A stretch of 64,000 bases of DNA from Sphingobacteriales bacterium (GTDB lineage: Bacteria > Bacteroidota > Bacteroidia > Chitinophagales > Chitinophagaceae): assembly GCA_016235125.1 (NCBI GenBank), contig JACRLZ010000002.1:868001-932000 (forward strand). Direction: 5' to 3'. Both the position numbers and the translations under genes were made by a program. This document shows positions 7,821-16,499 of this stretch, in pieces (the first letter of the stretch is position 1; every line of letters starts with the position of its first letter). Under the pieces are notes generated by a model. That model saw only the letters and a list, made by a program, of their open reading frames with translations. It ran no database searches and was not told the DNA's origin.

Positions 7821-10340
7821 ATGGCCAAATCAAAAAAGATATTTCAGATTGAAAACAACGAAACGGGGCTGCATGGTCAGTACAAAACATGGTTTCTTGA
7901 TTATGCCTCTTATGTAATTCTTGAAAGGGCTGTGCCTGCGGTAGAGGATGGATTAAAACCGGTGCAGCGCCGCATCCTTCATGCGATGAAGGAGATGGAT
8001 GATGGTCGTTATAACAAAGTGGCGAACATCATCGGGCAGGCCATGCAGTATCATCCGCATGGTGATGCATCAATCGGAGATGCCCTTGTGAACATGGGGC
8101 AAAAAGATTTGCTTATAGACACACAGGGAAATTGGGGCGATGTAAGAACAGGTGATGATGCAGCCGCAGCCCGGTACATTGAAGCAAGACTGAGCAAGTT
8201 TGCCCTTGAAGTTGCTTTTAATAATAAAACTACTGAATGGCAATTGAGTTATGACGGCAGGAAAAACGAACCGGTTACCCTGCCTATGAAGTTTCCTTTA
8301 TTACTTGCGCAGGGGGCTGATGGAATTGCGGTAGGGCTTTCGACAAAGATCCTTCCTCATAATTTTTGTGAACTCATAGATGCTGCAATAAAATATTTAA
8401 GAGGAAAAAGATTTGAGCTGGTTCCCGATTTCCTGACAGGCGGGATGATTGATGTCACCGACTATAATCATGGCAAAAGAGGCGGTAAGGTAAAAGTGAG
8501 GGCACATATTGAGGAAGTAGACAAGAAAATACTGGCGATAAAGAGTGTGCCTTATGGAGTGACCACAACACAGTTGATGGAGTCAATTGTAAAAGCCAAT
8601 GACCAGGGCAAGATCAGGATCAAAAAGGTTACAGACAATACCGCAGCTGAGGTAGAAATACAGATTGACCTTGCACAGGGAATATCACCCGATATCACCA
8701 TTGATGCACTTTATAAATTCACGGATTGCGAAATTTCTATTTCTCCCAATGCCTGTGTGATTGTGGATGATAAGCCTCAGTTCCTGGGTGTGCAGGACTT
8801 GCTCCGGCTTTCGGTTGACAAAACAAAAGACCTGCTTGAAAAGGAACTGCAGATAAAACTGAATGAGCTGCAGGAAAAATGGCATTATACATCATTGGAG
8901 AAAATCTTCTTCGAGGAAAAAATTTATAAAGAACTGGAGAAGAAACATGAAACATGGGAAAAGGTGCTGGATGCCATTGACAAGGCATTTATTCCTTTCA
9001 AAAAACAATTAAAGAGAGCCATTACGAAAGAAGACATTATTAAGCTGACTGAAAAACCTGTTCGTCGTATTTATAAACTGGATATTGATGAACTGAATGA
9101 TCAGATAAAAGGGCTGGAAGCTGAAATAAAACAGGTGAAGAATGATCTGGCTAATCTCGTTGACTTTGCTGTTACCTATTATGAGAACCTGCTGAAGAAA
9201 TACGGAAAAGGAAAAGAGAGAAAAACAGACATTAAGCAGTTTGAGGTGATTGAAGCCAAACAGGTGGCTATTGCCAATACAAGACTTTATGTGAACAGAG
9301 AAGAAGGTTTTATAGGCACCGGGCTTCGCAAAGATGATTTTCTTTTTGAATGCTCTGATCTGGATGATATAATCGCCTTTAGCAAAACCGGTGTAATGAA
9401 AGTAGTTAAGGTGGCTGATAAAACTTTTATCGGGAAAGACATTTTGCATGTTGCCGTTTTTCAAAAGAATGATGAGAGGACGACCTACAACATGATCTAC
9501 ATGGATGGCTCGAATGGAAAAAGCTATGCCAAACGCTTTAATGTTACAGGGGTGACGAGGGACAAGGAATATTTTCTTGCCAAAGAGCATGAAAAAAGCA
9601 AAGTGCATTACCTGAGTATAAATCCAAATGCGGAAGCTGAAATTGTGAGGGTTATTTTAACACCCGGCTGCAAAGCACATAAGAAAGAATTTGAATACAA
9701 TTTTGCTGAACTGGAAATTACAGGCAGAGGAAGTAAAGGGATAACGGTAACGAAATATCCCATTAAAGCTGATGGAGTGAAATTGAAAGAAGCGGGAGCT
9801 TCCACCATTGCCGGGAAAAAACTCTGGTATGATGACCAATTTGGCCGGCTGAATACTGATGAAAAAGGAACTTATCTTGGAATGTTTGATGGAGACGACA
9901 AAATACTTGTAGTGTATAACGATGGAAATTATGAGATAACTGACCAGGAGCTGACGCAGAAACTCGATTCTGAAAAAGTGATATTTATTGAAAAATTCAA
10001 CCCGGAAAAAATAGTGACGGTTGTTTATACCGACATGGAAAAAAGGCAATTCATGGTAAAGCGGTTTAGGATCGAAACAACAACACTGAAAAATAAATTT
10101 AGTGTTATAAAGGAGGGAGAAGGAAATTATGCAGAAGCCGTCACGACTGATGAAGAACCCGTTCTGGCCATGCAGCAGGGCAGGGGGGCACAGGTAAGAA
10201 AGGGAAAACTGAAGATCGCAAAGATCGCTGAGGTGACAGGGTGGAGAACTGTAGGTAGCAAACTGGCCGATTACAGCAAGTCGACTGAGATGGAATGGGT
10301 AAGATCAAAAGAAAGTTCGCAGCCGGAATTGTTTCAATAA
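7821..10340 (+). CDS. parC: DNA topoisomerase IV subunit A (ParC)
   Basis: An 839-residue breakage-reunion subunit. The N-terminal domain has 'AVPAVEDGLKPVQRRILHAM', the helix-turn-helix 'YHPHGDASIGDALV' and the catalytic Tyr119 in AAAARYIEARL. The C-terminal half carries the beta-pinwheel DNA-wrapping region (repeats such as GRGSKGITV and GRGAQVRKGKLK). In the quinolone-determining region the position usually occupied by Ser (Ser80 of E. coli ParC) appears to be Ala83, and the acidic position is Asp87. The gene follows the four-helix-bundle cassette and ends one base before the stop of the convergent exported-protein gene. Confidence 0.95.
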   Translation: MAKSKKIFQIENNETGLHGQYKTWFLDYASYVILERAVPAVEDGLKPVQRRILHAMKEMDDGRYNKVANIIGQAMQYHPHGDASIGDALVNMGQKDLLIDTQGNWGDVRTGDDAAAARYIEARLSKFALEVAFNNKTTEWQLSYDGRKNEPVTLPMKFPLLLAQGADGIAVGLSTKILPHNFCELIDAAIKYLRGKRFELVPDFLTGGMIDVTDYNHGKRGGKVKVRAHIEEVDKKILAIKSVPYGVTTTQLMESIVKANDQGKIRIKKVTDNTAAEVEIQIDLAQGISPDITIDALYKFTDCEISISPNACVIVDDKPQFLGVQDLLRLSVDKTKDLLEKELQIKLNELQEKWHYTSLEKIFFEEKIYKELEKKHETWEKVLDAIDKAFIPFKKQLKRAITKEDIIKLTEKPVRRIYKLDIDELNDQIKGLEAEIKQVKNDLANLVDFAVTYYENLLKKYGKGKERKTDIKQFEVIEAKQVAIANTRLYVNREEGFIGTGLRKDDFLFECSDLDDIIAFSKTGVMKVVKVADKTFIGKDILHVAVFQKNDERTTYNMIYMDGSNGKSYAKRFNVTGVTRDKEYFLAKEHEKSKVHYLSINPNAEAEIVRVILTPGCKAHKKEFEYNFAELEITGRGSKGITVTKYPIKADGVKLKEAGASTIAGKKLWYDDQFGRLNTDEKGTYLGMFDGDDKILVVYNDGNYEITDQELTQKLDSEKVIFIEKFNPEKIVTVVYTDMEKRQFMVKRFRIETTTLKNKFSVIKEGEGNYAEAVTTDEEPVLAMQQGRGAQVRKGKLKIAKIAEVTGWRTVGSKLADYSKSTEMEWVRSKESSQPELFQ

Positions 10341-10341
10341 T

Positions 10342-11274
10342 CTAATTGCCCGCAGGTTTTTTTCTTTTGATCCTGAGAGTGGCATTTTTTTCCATGTTGC
10401 TGGTAAGTTTTACCTCATATTTTGTTTTGCCATCATTAATTATCATCAGGGCGGTATTCGGTGGAATCAGACCAAGATTTTCAGCGAACATGGATATTTC
10501 GCTGAATTCTTTTGTACTGTCAAGTTTCAGATCGATGTGGATGGATTTATGAGTAAGTTTTTGATTTGATAAAATGATCTGCTGGTCATAGAATAAGGAA
10601 ATCATATCCCCGTCAATTTCTCCATTGTCATATACATCTACTCTCAGTTTATCTGATTCCACTTCTATTTCCTGTATAACTACATTTTCCCTTTTGGTAA
10701 ATTCATTTTCTGATACATAGTTTATTACTTTTCGGGGAACTACGTTAACGGCAACCTCGCTGTCCTCTATGGCCGGTTTCCATACCTGGTAGGTTTCCTT
10801 GTATTCGCTGATGGCTTTCAGTACGGAATCGGTTTTGCTGATATCGGCATTCAGATGAAGATTGAAACCAATATCCGGGCAGGTGTACTTGTAATCAGGG
10901 AGGCTGAAGAAAATTCCCTGTAAATTAGAACCTGCCTGTGCCACCCGTAAGGTAGCCCTGAAATTCATCATACAGTCCACTTCAAAGTTCGTTGCAGAAC
11001 CATGGTAGGAGACGGGAATGTTATAAAGGGTAAGCTCACGGCCGGGGGCATAATAATTTCCCTGCACCTGGATGCTCCGGTATGTATTTTTAAAAAAATA
11101 ATTGAGAACCCCTTTTACATAATTTTTTTCGGGCTTTAATATCAGTTCGATAAGATAGTTATTGGTTGAGCTGCTGATCTTCACATTTGCATAACCGTAC
11201 CAGTACCCAAACACGGATTGTGAATTTGTACGCAGTGAAATCAGGATGAGAAGTATGGCTACACTTTTTCGCAT
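10342..11274 (-). CDS. Exported protein of unknown function
   Basis: A 310-residue protein with an N-terminal signal peptide (MRKSVAILLILISLRTNSQS), so it is periplasmic, outer-membrane or secreted. The N-terminal half is beta-rich ('VFGYWYGYANVKI', 'YLIELILKPEKNYVKGVLNY') and resembles a lipocalin-like or extracellular beta-sandwich domain seen in other Bacteroidota exported proteins. The C-terminal half has the regular pattern 'DKLRVDVYDNGEIDGDMISL', also common in Bacteroidota surface proteins. No enzyme motif is visible. Its stop abuts that of parC (1-base gap), so there is no room for a separate terminator. Confidence 0.6.
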   Translation of the reverse strand: MRKSVAILLILISLRTNSQSVFGYWYGYANVKISSSTNNYLIELILKPEKNYVKGVLNYFFKNTYRSIQVQGNYYAPGRELTLYNIPVSYHGSATNFEVDCMMNFRATLRVAQAGSNLQGIFFSLPDYKYTCPDIGFNLHLNADISKTDSVLKAISEYKETYQVWKPAIEDSEVAVNVVPRKVINYVSENEFTKRENVVIQEIEVESDKLRVDVYDNGEIDGDMISLFYDQQIILSNQKLTHKSIHIDLKLDSTKEFSEISMFAENLGLIPPNTALMIINDGKTKYEVKLTSNMEKNATLRIKRKKPAGN

Positions 11275-11328
11275 CGGTTTCCAATATCGCTAAAACTTGC
11301 CCGATACGGAAACGAAGTTTTTCACAAT

Positions 11329-11766
11329 CTATTTTAAGTATCGTTTCATTTCTCTTTCCACATCCTTTTTCCTGATACTTTCCCGCTTATCATGCATCTT
11401 TTTGCCTTTGGCAAGGCCGATTTCTATTTTGGCCAGGTTTTTCTCATTAAAGAAAATGCGAAGGGGTACCAGCGTATATCCTTTTTCTTTAAGCTTCGCC
11501 TCAATTTTTTTTATCTCTCTTTTCTGTAGCAGAAGTTTTCTGTCACGCAAAGGTTCATGGTTATTGGAAGTACCATGTGAGTATTCAGTGATATGTAAAG
11601 ATTTCAGCCACACCTCACCTTTATGGATGATGCAATAGCTGTCGTTGAAACTTGCTTTTCCTTCCCTGAGCGATTTTACTTCGGTGCCAAGCAGTATCAT
11701 GCCTGCTTCATAACGGGAGTCGATGAAGTACTCATAAACAGCCTGTCTGTTTTTTAGCTCTGGCAT
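11329..11766 (-). CDS. smpB: SsrA-binding protein SmpB
   Basis: A 145-residue tmRNA-binding protein of trans-translation, which rescues stalled ribosomes. The features are typical: opening 'NRQAVYEYFIDSRYEAGMIL', GTEVKSLREGKASFNDSY, the 'EPLRDRKLLL' segment and the basic C-terminal tail ('RESIRKKDVEREMKRYLK') that enters the mRNA channel. It starts 4 bases after the stop of the exported protein at 11771-13228 and is probably in one transcript with it and accD. The tmRNA gene itself is not in this window. Confidence 0.95.
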   Translation of the reverse strand: MPELKNRQAVYEYFIDSRYEAGMILLGTEVKSLREGKASFNDSYCIIHKGEVWLKSLHITEYSHGTSNNHEPLRDRKLLLQKREIKKIEAKLKEKGYTLVPLRIFFNEKNLAKIEIGLAKGKKMHDKRESIRKKDVEREMKRYLK

Positions 11767-11770
11767 TTAA

Positions 11771-13228
11771 CTAATTGGCGTTGAATTTTAATACATCAAA
11801 GCCTGATCTTGCATCATTAAAGATACCAACAAAGGCATTCCGGTCTTTTTGTATAAAAAATGAACTGTTTTTGCCAAGCGTTTTTACCCTTACCTCGTCT
11901 AGTACATTGTCAAGGTTTGAAATTACATTACGATTTGAAGATGCCTCAAGATTTTGCTTGTTAAACCTGGAATAGGCATAAATAAGCACATTTCGTTTAA
12001 TAGTAAGGTAAGGGATTAATTGTAGGTTCCCGATATATATGCCAGCCAGGTACCCGAAAGGTAATGTAGCCATTGATAATAATGTGCCTTCAATACCTTC
12101 TGTTTCTACGATAGAAAACAGTGCAAACGTAACAGAATCCTCTGAATAATCGGTGAGGCTAAGATGTTGCAGGCGGTAGGACGATTTATCTTTAAGGGTC
12201 TTTTCACCCTCTTTCGAGGAGTAAGTACCTTTTTGTGTAACGGATGAATGTACCAGTGCTGCAACAGAATCTTTAACAGGCACGGTGTATTTCCGGATGA
12301 ATTTTGAAGTGGCTACATTGAAAAAATAATACTCAAACTCACGGGGAGAAGCGTTTTTAATGATCAGTACGCTGTCAAACAAAGAAGCGGTTACATTTTT
12401 GATCAGGTTGTTATTTTCTCCGGCATTGACTCTTAAATCATTGAGGAAATAGTTTTTAATGTTAAAGGTTCCCGACACAAGGTCAATTGAAGTGACACAG
12501 ATGCCAATGTTAAAAGGGATTGTCAGCAAAATGCAGATTTTGTTTGTTTCATAGTATACCTGGTTTTCTGCCGGAAATGTATTTATTGAGTTGATCCTGG
12601 AAGCCCTCAGGGGTTTCAGTTTTTTGAACCTGATGCGGCAATCCTTTGTATATATTTTCTCTTCCTCTTTTGTAAAATTGGATTCGGGCAGATTGATCGT
12701 TATACTTTCCAAAGGCCGATCAGGCCACCACCGATAGACGTTAAGTTTACCATTGTCAAGAAAAGTAAGAATTTTCAGGTCATTTTTATCTGGAAGAATG
12801 GATAGTATTTTTTCTCCTTTCTTTTTGTCAAACTTAATGGTAAAACAAAGGCTGTCTTTTTGCTGTTGAAAATCTATTTTCCTGATCTGAATATCGTCGT
12901 TATCGGCATATATTTCGAAATTGCCTGCTTGTGTTACAAGGGGGGCAACAAATGTTATTTTGTTATTCTCTTTTGCAGAGAGGCTTAGTTGATTTGAACG
13001 AAAAGAGAAACTATCCTTTAAGGAAAACAAGGAATCATACCTGCATCGGGTTATTTTATAGCCATCCTGGAAATTAATATGTACTTCTTTTGTTTCAGTA
13101 TTAAAATAGGAATTTGCAATATCATTTTTTGAGAAATTTTCCGGAGCCTGTATAAAGCCATATAAACCCTGGGAATGCAGTATTTCGCAGCAAAATAAAA
13201 ACTGAAATAAATAAAATATTTTTGACAT
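11771..13228 (-). CDS. Exported protein of unknown function
   Basis: A 485-residue protein starting at MSKIFYLFQFLFCCEILHSQ, a signal peptide. A start at 13261 would overlap accD by about 30 bases, so 13228 is preferred. The rest is beta-rich with many short hydrophobic strands and no recognised domain or catalytic motif. The periodic pattern ('FLDNGKLNVYRWWPDRPLES', 'DLVSGTFNIKNYF') could be a beta-propeller. It begins one base after accD ends and stops 4 bases before smpB starts, so the three genes look co-transcribed. Any functional link to fatty-acid synthesis or trans-translation is unproven. Confidence 0.6.
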   Translation of the reverse strand: MSKIFYLFQFLFCCEILHSQGLYGFIQAPENFSKNDIANSYFNTETKEVHINFQDGYKITRCRYDSLFSLKDSFSFRSNQLSLSAKENNKITFVAPLVTQAGNFEIYADNDDIQIRKIDFQQQKDSLCFTIKFDKKKGEKILSILPDKNDLKILTFLDNGKLNVYRWWPDRPLESITINLPESNFTKEEEKIYTKDCRIRFKKLKPLRASRINSINTFPAENQVYYETNKICILLTIPFNIGICVTSIDLVSGTFNIKNYFLNDLRVNAGENNNLIKNVTASLFDSVLIIKNASPREFEYYFFNVATSKFIRKYTVPVKDSVAALVHSSVTQKGTYSSKEGEKTLKDKSSYRLQHLSLTDYSEDSVTFALFSIVETEGIEGTLLSMATLPFGYLAGIYIGNLQLIPYLTIKRNVLIYAYSRFNKQNLEASSNRNVISNLDNVLDEVRVKTLGKNSSFFIQKDRNAFVGIFNDARSGFDVLKFNAN

Positions 13229-13229
13229 T

Positions 13230-14144
13230 CTATCCCTTGAGCAAGGTGAGAACTGTTGCAATTTTTTCCTTTAACTCTTTTCTTGGCACAATAAAATCAA
13301 GAAATCCATGTTCCATGATAAACTCGCTGCGTTGGAAGCCTTCCGGCAGATCTTTTTTGATGGTTTCTTTAATTACTCTTGGGCCTGCGAAACCTATCAG
13401 GGCACCCGGTTCAGCGATATTGAGATCGCCCAGCATACCAAATGAGGCAGATATTCCTCCAAATGTTGGGTCTGTTAAAAGTGATATGTAGGGAAGTCTT
13501 GCATCGTTAAGTTGTGAAAGCTTTCCGCTGGTTTTAGCCAATTGCATCAGGGAAAAAGCGCTTTCCATCATTCTCGCCCCGCCGCTTTTGCTGATAACCA
13601 TGTACGGCAGCTTATGCTGAAGACAATAATCCACTGCTCTTGAAAATTTTTCACCCATCACACTTCCGAGTGAGCCGCCGATAAACTCAAAATCCATACA
13701 GGCAATCACAATTTCATTTCCATTTACTTTACCCACAGCCACCCGCATGGAATCTTTTAAATCCGTTTTGCTCCATATCTCTTCCAACCTTTTTTTATAG
13801 GGCTTTAAATCGGTGAAGCCGAGATAATCTTTACTGCGGATATTTTCAAACAGCTCTGTGTATTCATTATTGTCAAAAAGTATTTCGTAATATTCATTGC
13901 TATTGATACGGTGGTGAAAACCGCACTTAGGGCATACAAATAAACTTTCTCTCAGTTCGGTTACAGTGCAGATAAAATTACATTCGGGGCATTTTACCCA
14001 AAGCCCTTCGGGTGTTTCCTTTTTTTCGGATGTTTTAGTATTAATGCCTTTCTTGATCCGTTTGAACCAACTGGCTTTTGTCTCTTCTGTTTTTCCTTCT
14101 TCTCCTGCCAGGTTAGCATCAAAATCTTCAAATTGTTTAGCCAT
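13230..14144 (-). CDS. accD: Acetyl-CoA carboxylase carboxyltransferase subunit beta
   Basis: A 304-residue carboxyltransferase subunit that, with AccA, transfers CO2 from biotin-AccB to acetyl-CoA to form malonyl-CoA for fatty-acid synthesis. The N-terminal zinc ribbon is intact (Cys52, Cys55, Cys71, Cys74 in 'KCPECNF' and 'FVCPKCGF'). The crotonase-type core has '[20 protein letters not shown]' and 'SGGARMMES' near 185. Length agrees with E. coli AccD. It is the first gene of a tight three-gene minus-strand set with an exported protein and smpB. A -7-like box lies 19 bases upstream of the start. Confidence 0.95.
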   Translation of the reverse strand: MAKQFEDFDANLAGEEGKTEETKASWFKRIKKGINTKTSEKKETPEGLWVKCPECNFICTVTELRESLFVCPKCGFHHRINSNEYYEILFDNNEYTELFENIRSKDYLGFTDLKPYKKRLEEIWSKTDLKDSMRVAVGKVNGNEIVIACMDFEFIGGSLGSVMGEKFSRAVDYCLQHKLPYMVISKSGGARMMESAFSLMQLAKTSGKLSQLNDARLPYISLLTDPTFGGISASFGMLGDLNIAEPGALIGFAGPRVIKETIKKDLPEGFQRSEFIMEHGFLDFIVPRKELKEKIATVLTLLKG

Positions 14145-14162
14145 GTCCCATTGTATGAATTA

Positions 14163-14170
14163 CAAATATA
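14163..14170 (-). promoter_or_regulatory. -7 element upstream of accD
   Basis: TATATTTG on the minus strand is an exact TAnnTTTG, about 19 bases before the accD start. No TTG-type -33 element is found at the expected spacing, so this is a weaker candidate. Confidence 0.35.
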
Positions 14171-14249
14171 GGGATTGAGGTCTTAAAAGGCTGTAATGGG
14201 GATTTAATGCAAAATTCCTGAAAAACAATTTAGCCTGAAATAGCCCGGG

Positions 14250-14609
14250 TTAATTATTAGGGGCGCCATTGTCAATCCAGCAAAGGATCGAATTTTTTTG
14301 TGATGTGGATAATGAATTTCCTTGTGGCATCCTGTTACTCGAGACTGCGGTGCGGATTGAGCTACGGGCATTGAATACTTCGGTGTAACCGGTAAGCTGA
14401 CCGGGACCATTGGTGCTTCCTGCAGCATGGCAACCGGAGATATTGCAGAAAGATTGTATGATTGGGCTTACATCAGCAGTCCATGCTTTATTTGCAACAG
14501 CATTGCAGTCGGGACTGGAACCGCCCCCACCATCATTGCTTTTACTGCATGAAATAGTAAAAAGAAAAAAAGATAAAACCGTTAATGCAATAGCAGGAAC
14601 CTTTTTCAT
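14250..14609 (-). CDS. Small c-type cytochrome-like lipoprotein
   Basis: A 119-residue lipoprotein (lipobox FTISC, Cys21) followed by a Gly/Ser linker. Residues 55-61 read CNISGCH, a CX4CH site rather than the usual CX2CH. The flanking pattern (SPIIQSFC before it, 'NRMPQG' with candidate axial Met94 after it, and a C-terminal 'ILCWIDNGAPNN') matches the small monoheme domains often found as lipoproteins in Bacteroidota. It is probably tethered in the periplasm and may carry electrons or sense redox state. The X4 spacing makes covalent heme attachment less certain. No oxidase or dehydrogenase lies beside it. Confidence 0.7.
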   Translation of the reverse strand: MKKVPAIALTVLSFFLFTISCSKSNDGGGGSSPDCNAVANKAWTADVSPIIQSFCNISGCHAAGSTNGPGQLTGYTEVFNARSSIRTAVSSNRMPQGNSLSTSQKNSILCWIDNGAPNN

Positions 14610-14772
14610 GATGCCGTCTTATTTAATAAATTAAGCTTTGAGATGTAAGATAACGAAGAAGGTTTAAAAAAAGTTGCCTCGCAGTGGCTGCTGTTACGAT
14701 AAAAAATTTATATGGATCGGTGAACCAATACCGGTATCATCGATCAGACCTCTTTGGCAATTCCTTAAATTC

Positions 14773-15174
14773 TTATTTTTTTTTGGGAGCTGCAGGCCCG
14801 GCATTTTGTTTAGCCTTTGCTTTGGCTTCATTTTCTTTCAGGCGGTATTTCACAATCCTGCTTATCAGTTTCAGCGGAAGCGTCTGATCAAGCGGAAAAC
14901 GTACTGTTCCTTTTGAACCGGCATAACCGGATAATTCTTTTTTAAAAGCAGCGATGCCCGAGGAAGTTGGGAAGAAGCTGATATGATTTTTGAAACCGGC
15001 AAAATATACCAGCATGCCATAATATTTATAAGCCGGCATCTGGTAACTGATGAGTTCTTCTGCTTTCGGCGCTGCGGTTCGGATAGTTTTCCGCATCTCC
15101 TTTAATAAAGCCTGAACATTTTTCGGGAATGCCGCTATGTATTCATTTGTGCTGACAGGAGCAATCTGTTTCAT
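14773..15174 (-). CDS. DUF1801 (YdhG-like) protein
   Basis: A 133-residue cytoplasmic protein of the DUF1801/YdhG-like fold, with a family pattern running 'EYIAAFPKNVQALLKEMRKT', 'AEELISYQMPAYKYYGMLVY', then 'FKNHISFFPTSSGI'. The tail is rich in Lys and Ala. Homologues include the Bacillus Fra frataxin-like iron chaperone, but that role cannot be assumed here. The start at 15174 (MKQIAPVSTNEYIA) leaves 10 bases after the preceding VOC gene; longer frames would overlap it. It is the last gene of a four-gene operon of small soluble proteins. Confidence 0.75.
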   Translation of the reverse strand: MKQIAPVSTNEYIAAFPKNVQALLKEMRKTIRTAAPKAEELISYQMPAYKYYGMLVYFAGFKNHISFFPTSSGIAAFKKELSGYAGSKGTVRFPLDQTLPLKLISRIVKYRLKENEAKAKAKQNAGPAAPKKK

Positions 15175-15184
15175 TATACTATTT

Positions 15185-16030
15185 TTATTCGGCTGCTTTT
15201 TCCAAAGCAGCGATATCAAATTTTTTCATTTGCATGAATGCCTGTACCACTTTTGGCGATTTGACCGGATCCATCATGAGTTTGCCAAGCACAGTAGGAA
15301 CAATTTGCCAGCTGACCCCAAACTTATCTTTTAACCAGCCACACATGCTTTCCTGTCCGCCATCGGCTGTCAGGCTGTTCCAGTAATGATCTATTTCCTC
15401 TTGTGTGTCGCAGGTTACAACAATTGAAACTCCTTCATTAAATGTGTAAGCATGTTCGCCGGGGCCGTCCATAGCGATCAGGTTATAGCCATTCAGTCTA
15501 AATTCTGAAAACATTACCTTGCCTGCATTGGCATCTCCTTCAGGGTAATGAAAGATGACATCAGTAGATGAGTTGCTGAAAATACTGCTGTACAATTTTA
15601 TTGCTTCTTCTGCTTTGCCAAATTGTTTACCTGTAAACAGCAGGGATGGCGTAATTTTTGGATCATCTCCGTCATTTTCGACGACAGACAGCTGCCAGGT
15701 CATCCCAAATTTATCCTGCACCCATCCATATCTTTCGCTCCAGAAGTATTTATCAATTGGCATCAGTATACTGCCGCCATCAACCAGCTTATTCCACACA
15801 GCATTTGTTTCATCTATTGACTCGCATAAGACAAACAGGGAGATGGACGGATTGATTTTGAACATTGGACCTCCATTCAGTCCCATGATTCTTTTCCCGA
15901 AAATCTCTGTGTGAACAACCATAGGTGTGTCAACCGTAATGGATGCGTCTTTGAATAAAGAACAATAAAATGTTGCAGCTTCTTTGGCCTTGCCATCAAA
16001 CCAAAGGCAGGGAAAGATTTGATTTGACAT
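15185..16030 (-). CDS. Tandem VOC (PhnB-like) protein
   Basis: A 281-residue protein with two vicinal-oxygen-chelate modules of the PhnB/3-demethylubiquinone-9 3-methyltransferase-like type. Module 1 runs about 3-125 ('IFPCLWFDGKAKEAATFYCS', 'KYFWSERYGWVQDKFGMTWQ') and module 2 about 130-255 ('TPSLLFTGKQFGKAEEAIKL', 'GWLKDKFGVSWQIVP'). The final 25 residues, with KVVQAFMQMKKFDI, are typical of this double form. The substrate is unknown, and in many PhnB-like proteins metal ligands are not conserved. The start is ATG 16030, 2 bases after the upstream VOC gene, so the genes are probably translationally coupled. Confidence 0.85.
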   Translation of the reverse strand: MSNQIFPCLWFDGKAKEAATFYCSLFKDASITVDTPMVVHTEIFGKRIMGLNGGPMFKINPSISLFVLCESIDETNAVWNKLVDGGSILMPIDKYFWSERYGWVQDKFGMTWQLSVVENDGDDPKITPSLLFTGKQFGKAEEAIKLYSSIFSNSSTDVIFHYPEGDANAGKVMFSEFRLNGYNLIAMDGPGEHAYTFNEGVSIVVTCDTQEEIDHYWNSLTADGGQESMCGWLKDKFGVSWQIVPTVLGKLMMDPVKSPKVVQAFMQMKKFDIAALEKAAE

Positions 16031-16032
16031 GA

Positions 16033-16467
16033 TTATGTATTTTGAACATTCACCATCCATTTTATACCAAACTTATCAGTGAAGCTACCGAAATAGGCTC
16101 CCCAGAACATATCCGCCATTGGCATTTCCACTGCACCGCCTGCAGACAAAGCATTGAAGAGCCGGTCTGCTTCTTCCCTTGTATCCGGCTCAAGGTTTAT
16201 GTACACATTATTGCCCATATTTACTTTAAATCCCATTTGCTCAGGAGCATCAGAACCCATCAACATATAACCGCCGGTTATAGGTAATGCCACATGCAGT
16301 ACCAGGCTTTTTATGTCGTCGCTAACCGGAGGCATACCTTCCTGGGGCGGCATATCACCAAAACGGTTGATGCCTCCTTCGAACTCGGTACCAAATACGG
16401 ACTTGTAAAAATTGAATGCTTCCTCGGTGTTGTTGGAAAAATTGAGATAGGTGCTTACTCTTGCCAT
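16033..16467 (-). CDS. VOC family (PhnB-like) protein
   Basis: A 144-residue single VOC domain of the PhnB type: opening 'STYLNFSNNTEEAFNFYKSV', the central 'GGYMLMGSDAPEQMGF' and the closing 'GAYFGSFTDKFGIKWMVN'. In this subfamily, such proteins often have no proven activity; glyoxalase or bleomycin-resistance labels would be guesses. It lies 32 bases after the tandem SRPBCC gene and 2 bases before the double VOC gene. Confidence 0.85.
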   Translation of the reverse strand: MARVSTYLNFSNNTEEAFNFYKSVFGTEFEGGINRFGDMPPQEGMPPVSDDIKSLVLHVALPITGGYMLMGSDAPEQMGFKVNMGNNVYINLEPDTREEADRLFNALSAGGAVEMPMADMFWGAYFGSFTDKFGIKWMVNVQNT

Positions 16468-16499
16468 AATTGCTGGTTTTGTTTGTCTGAAGATAAATA

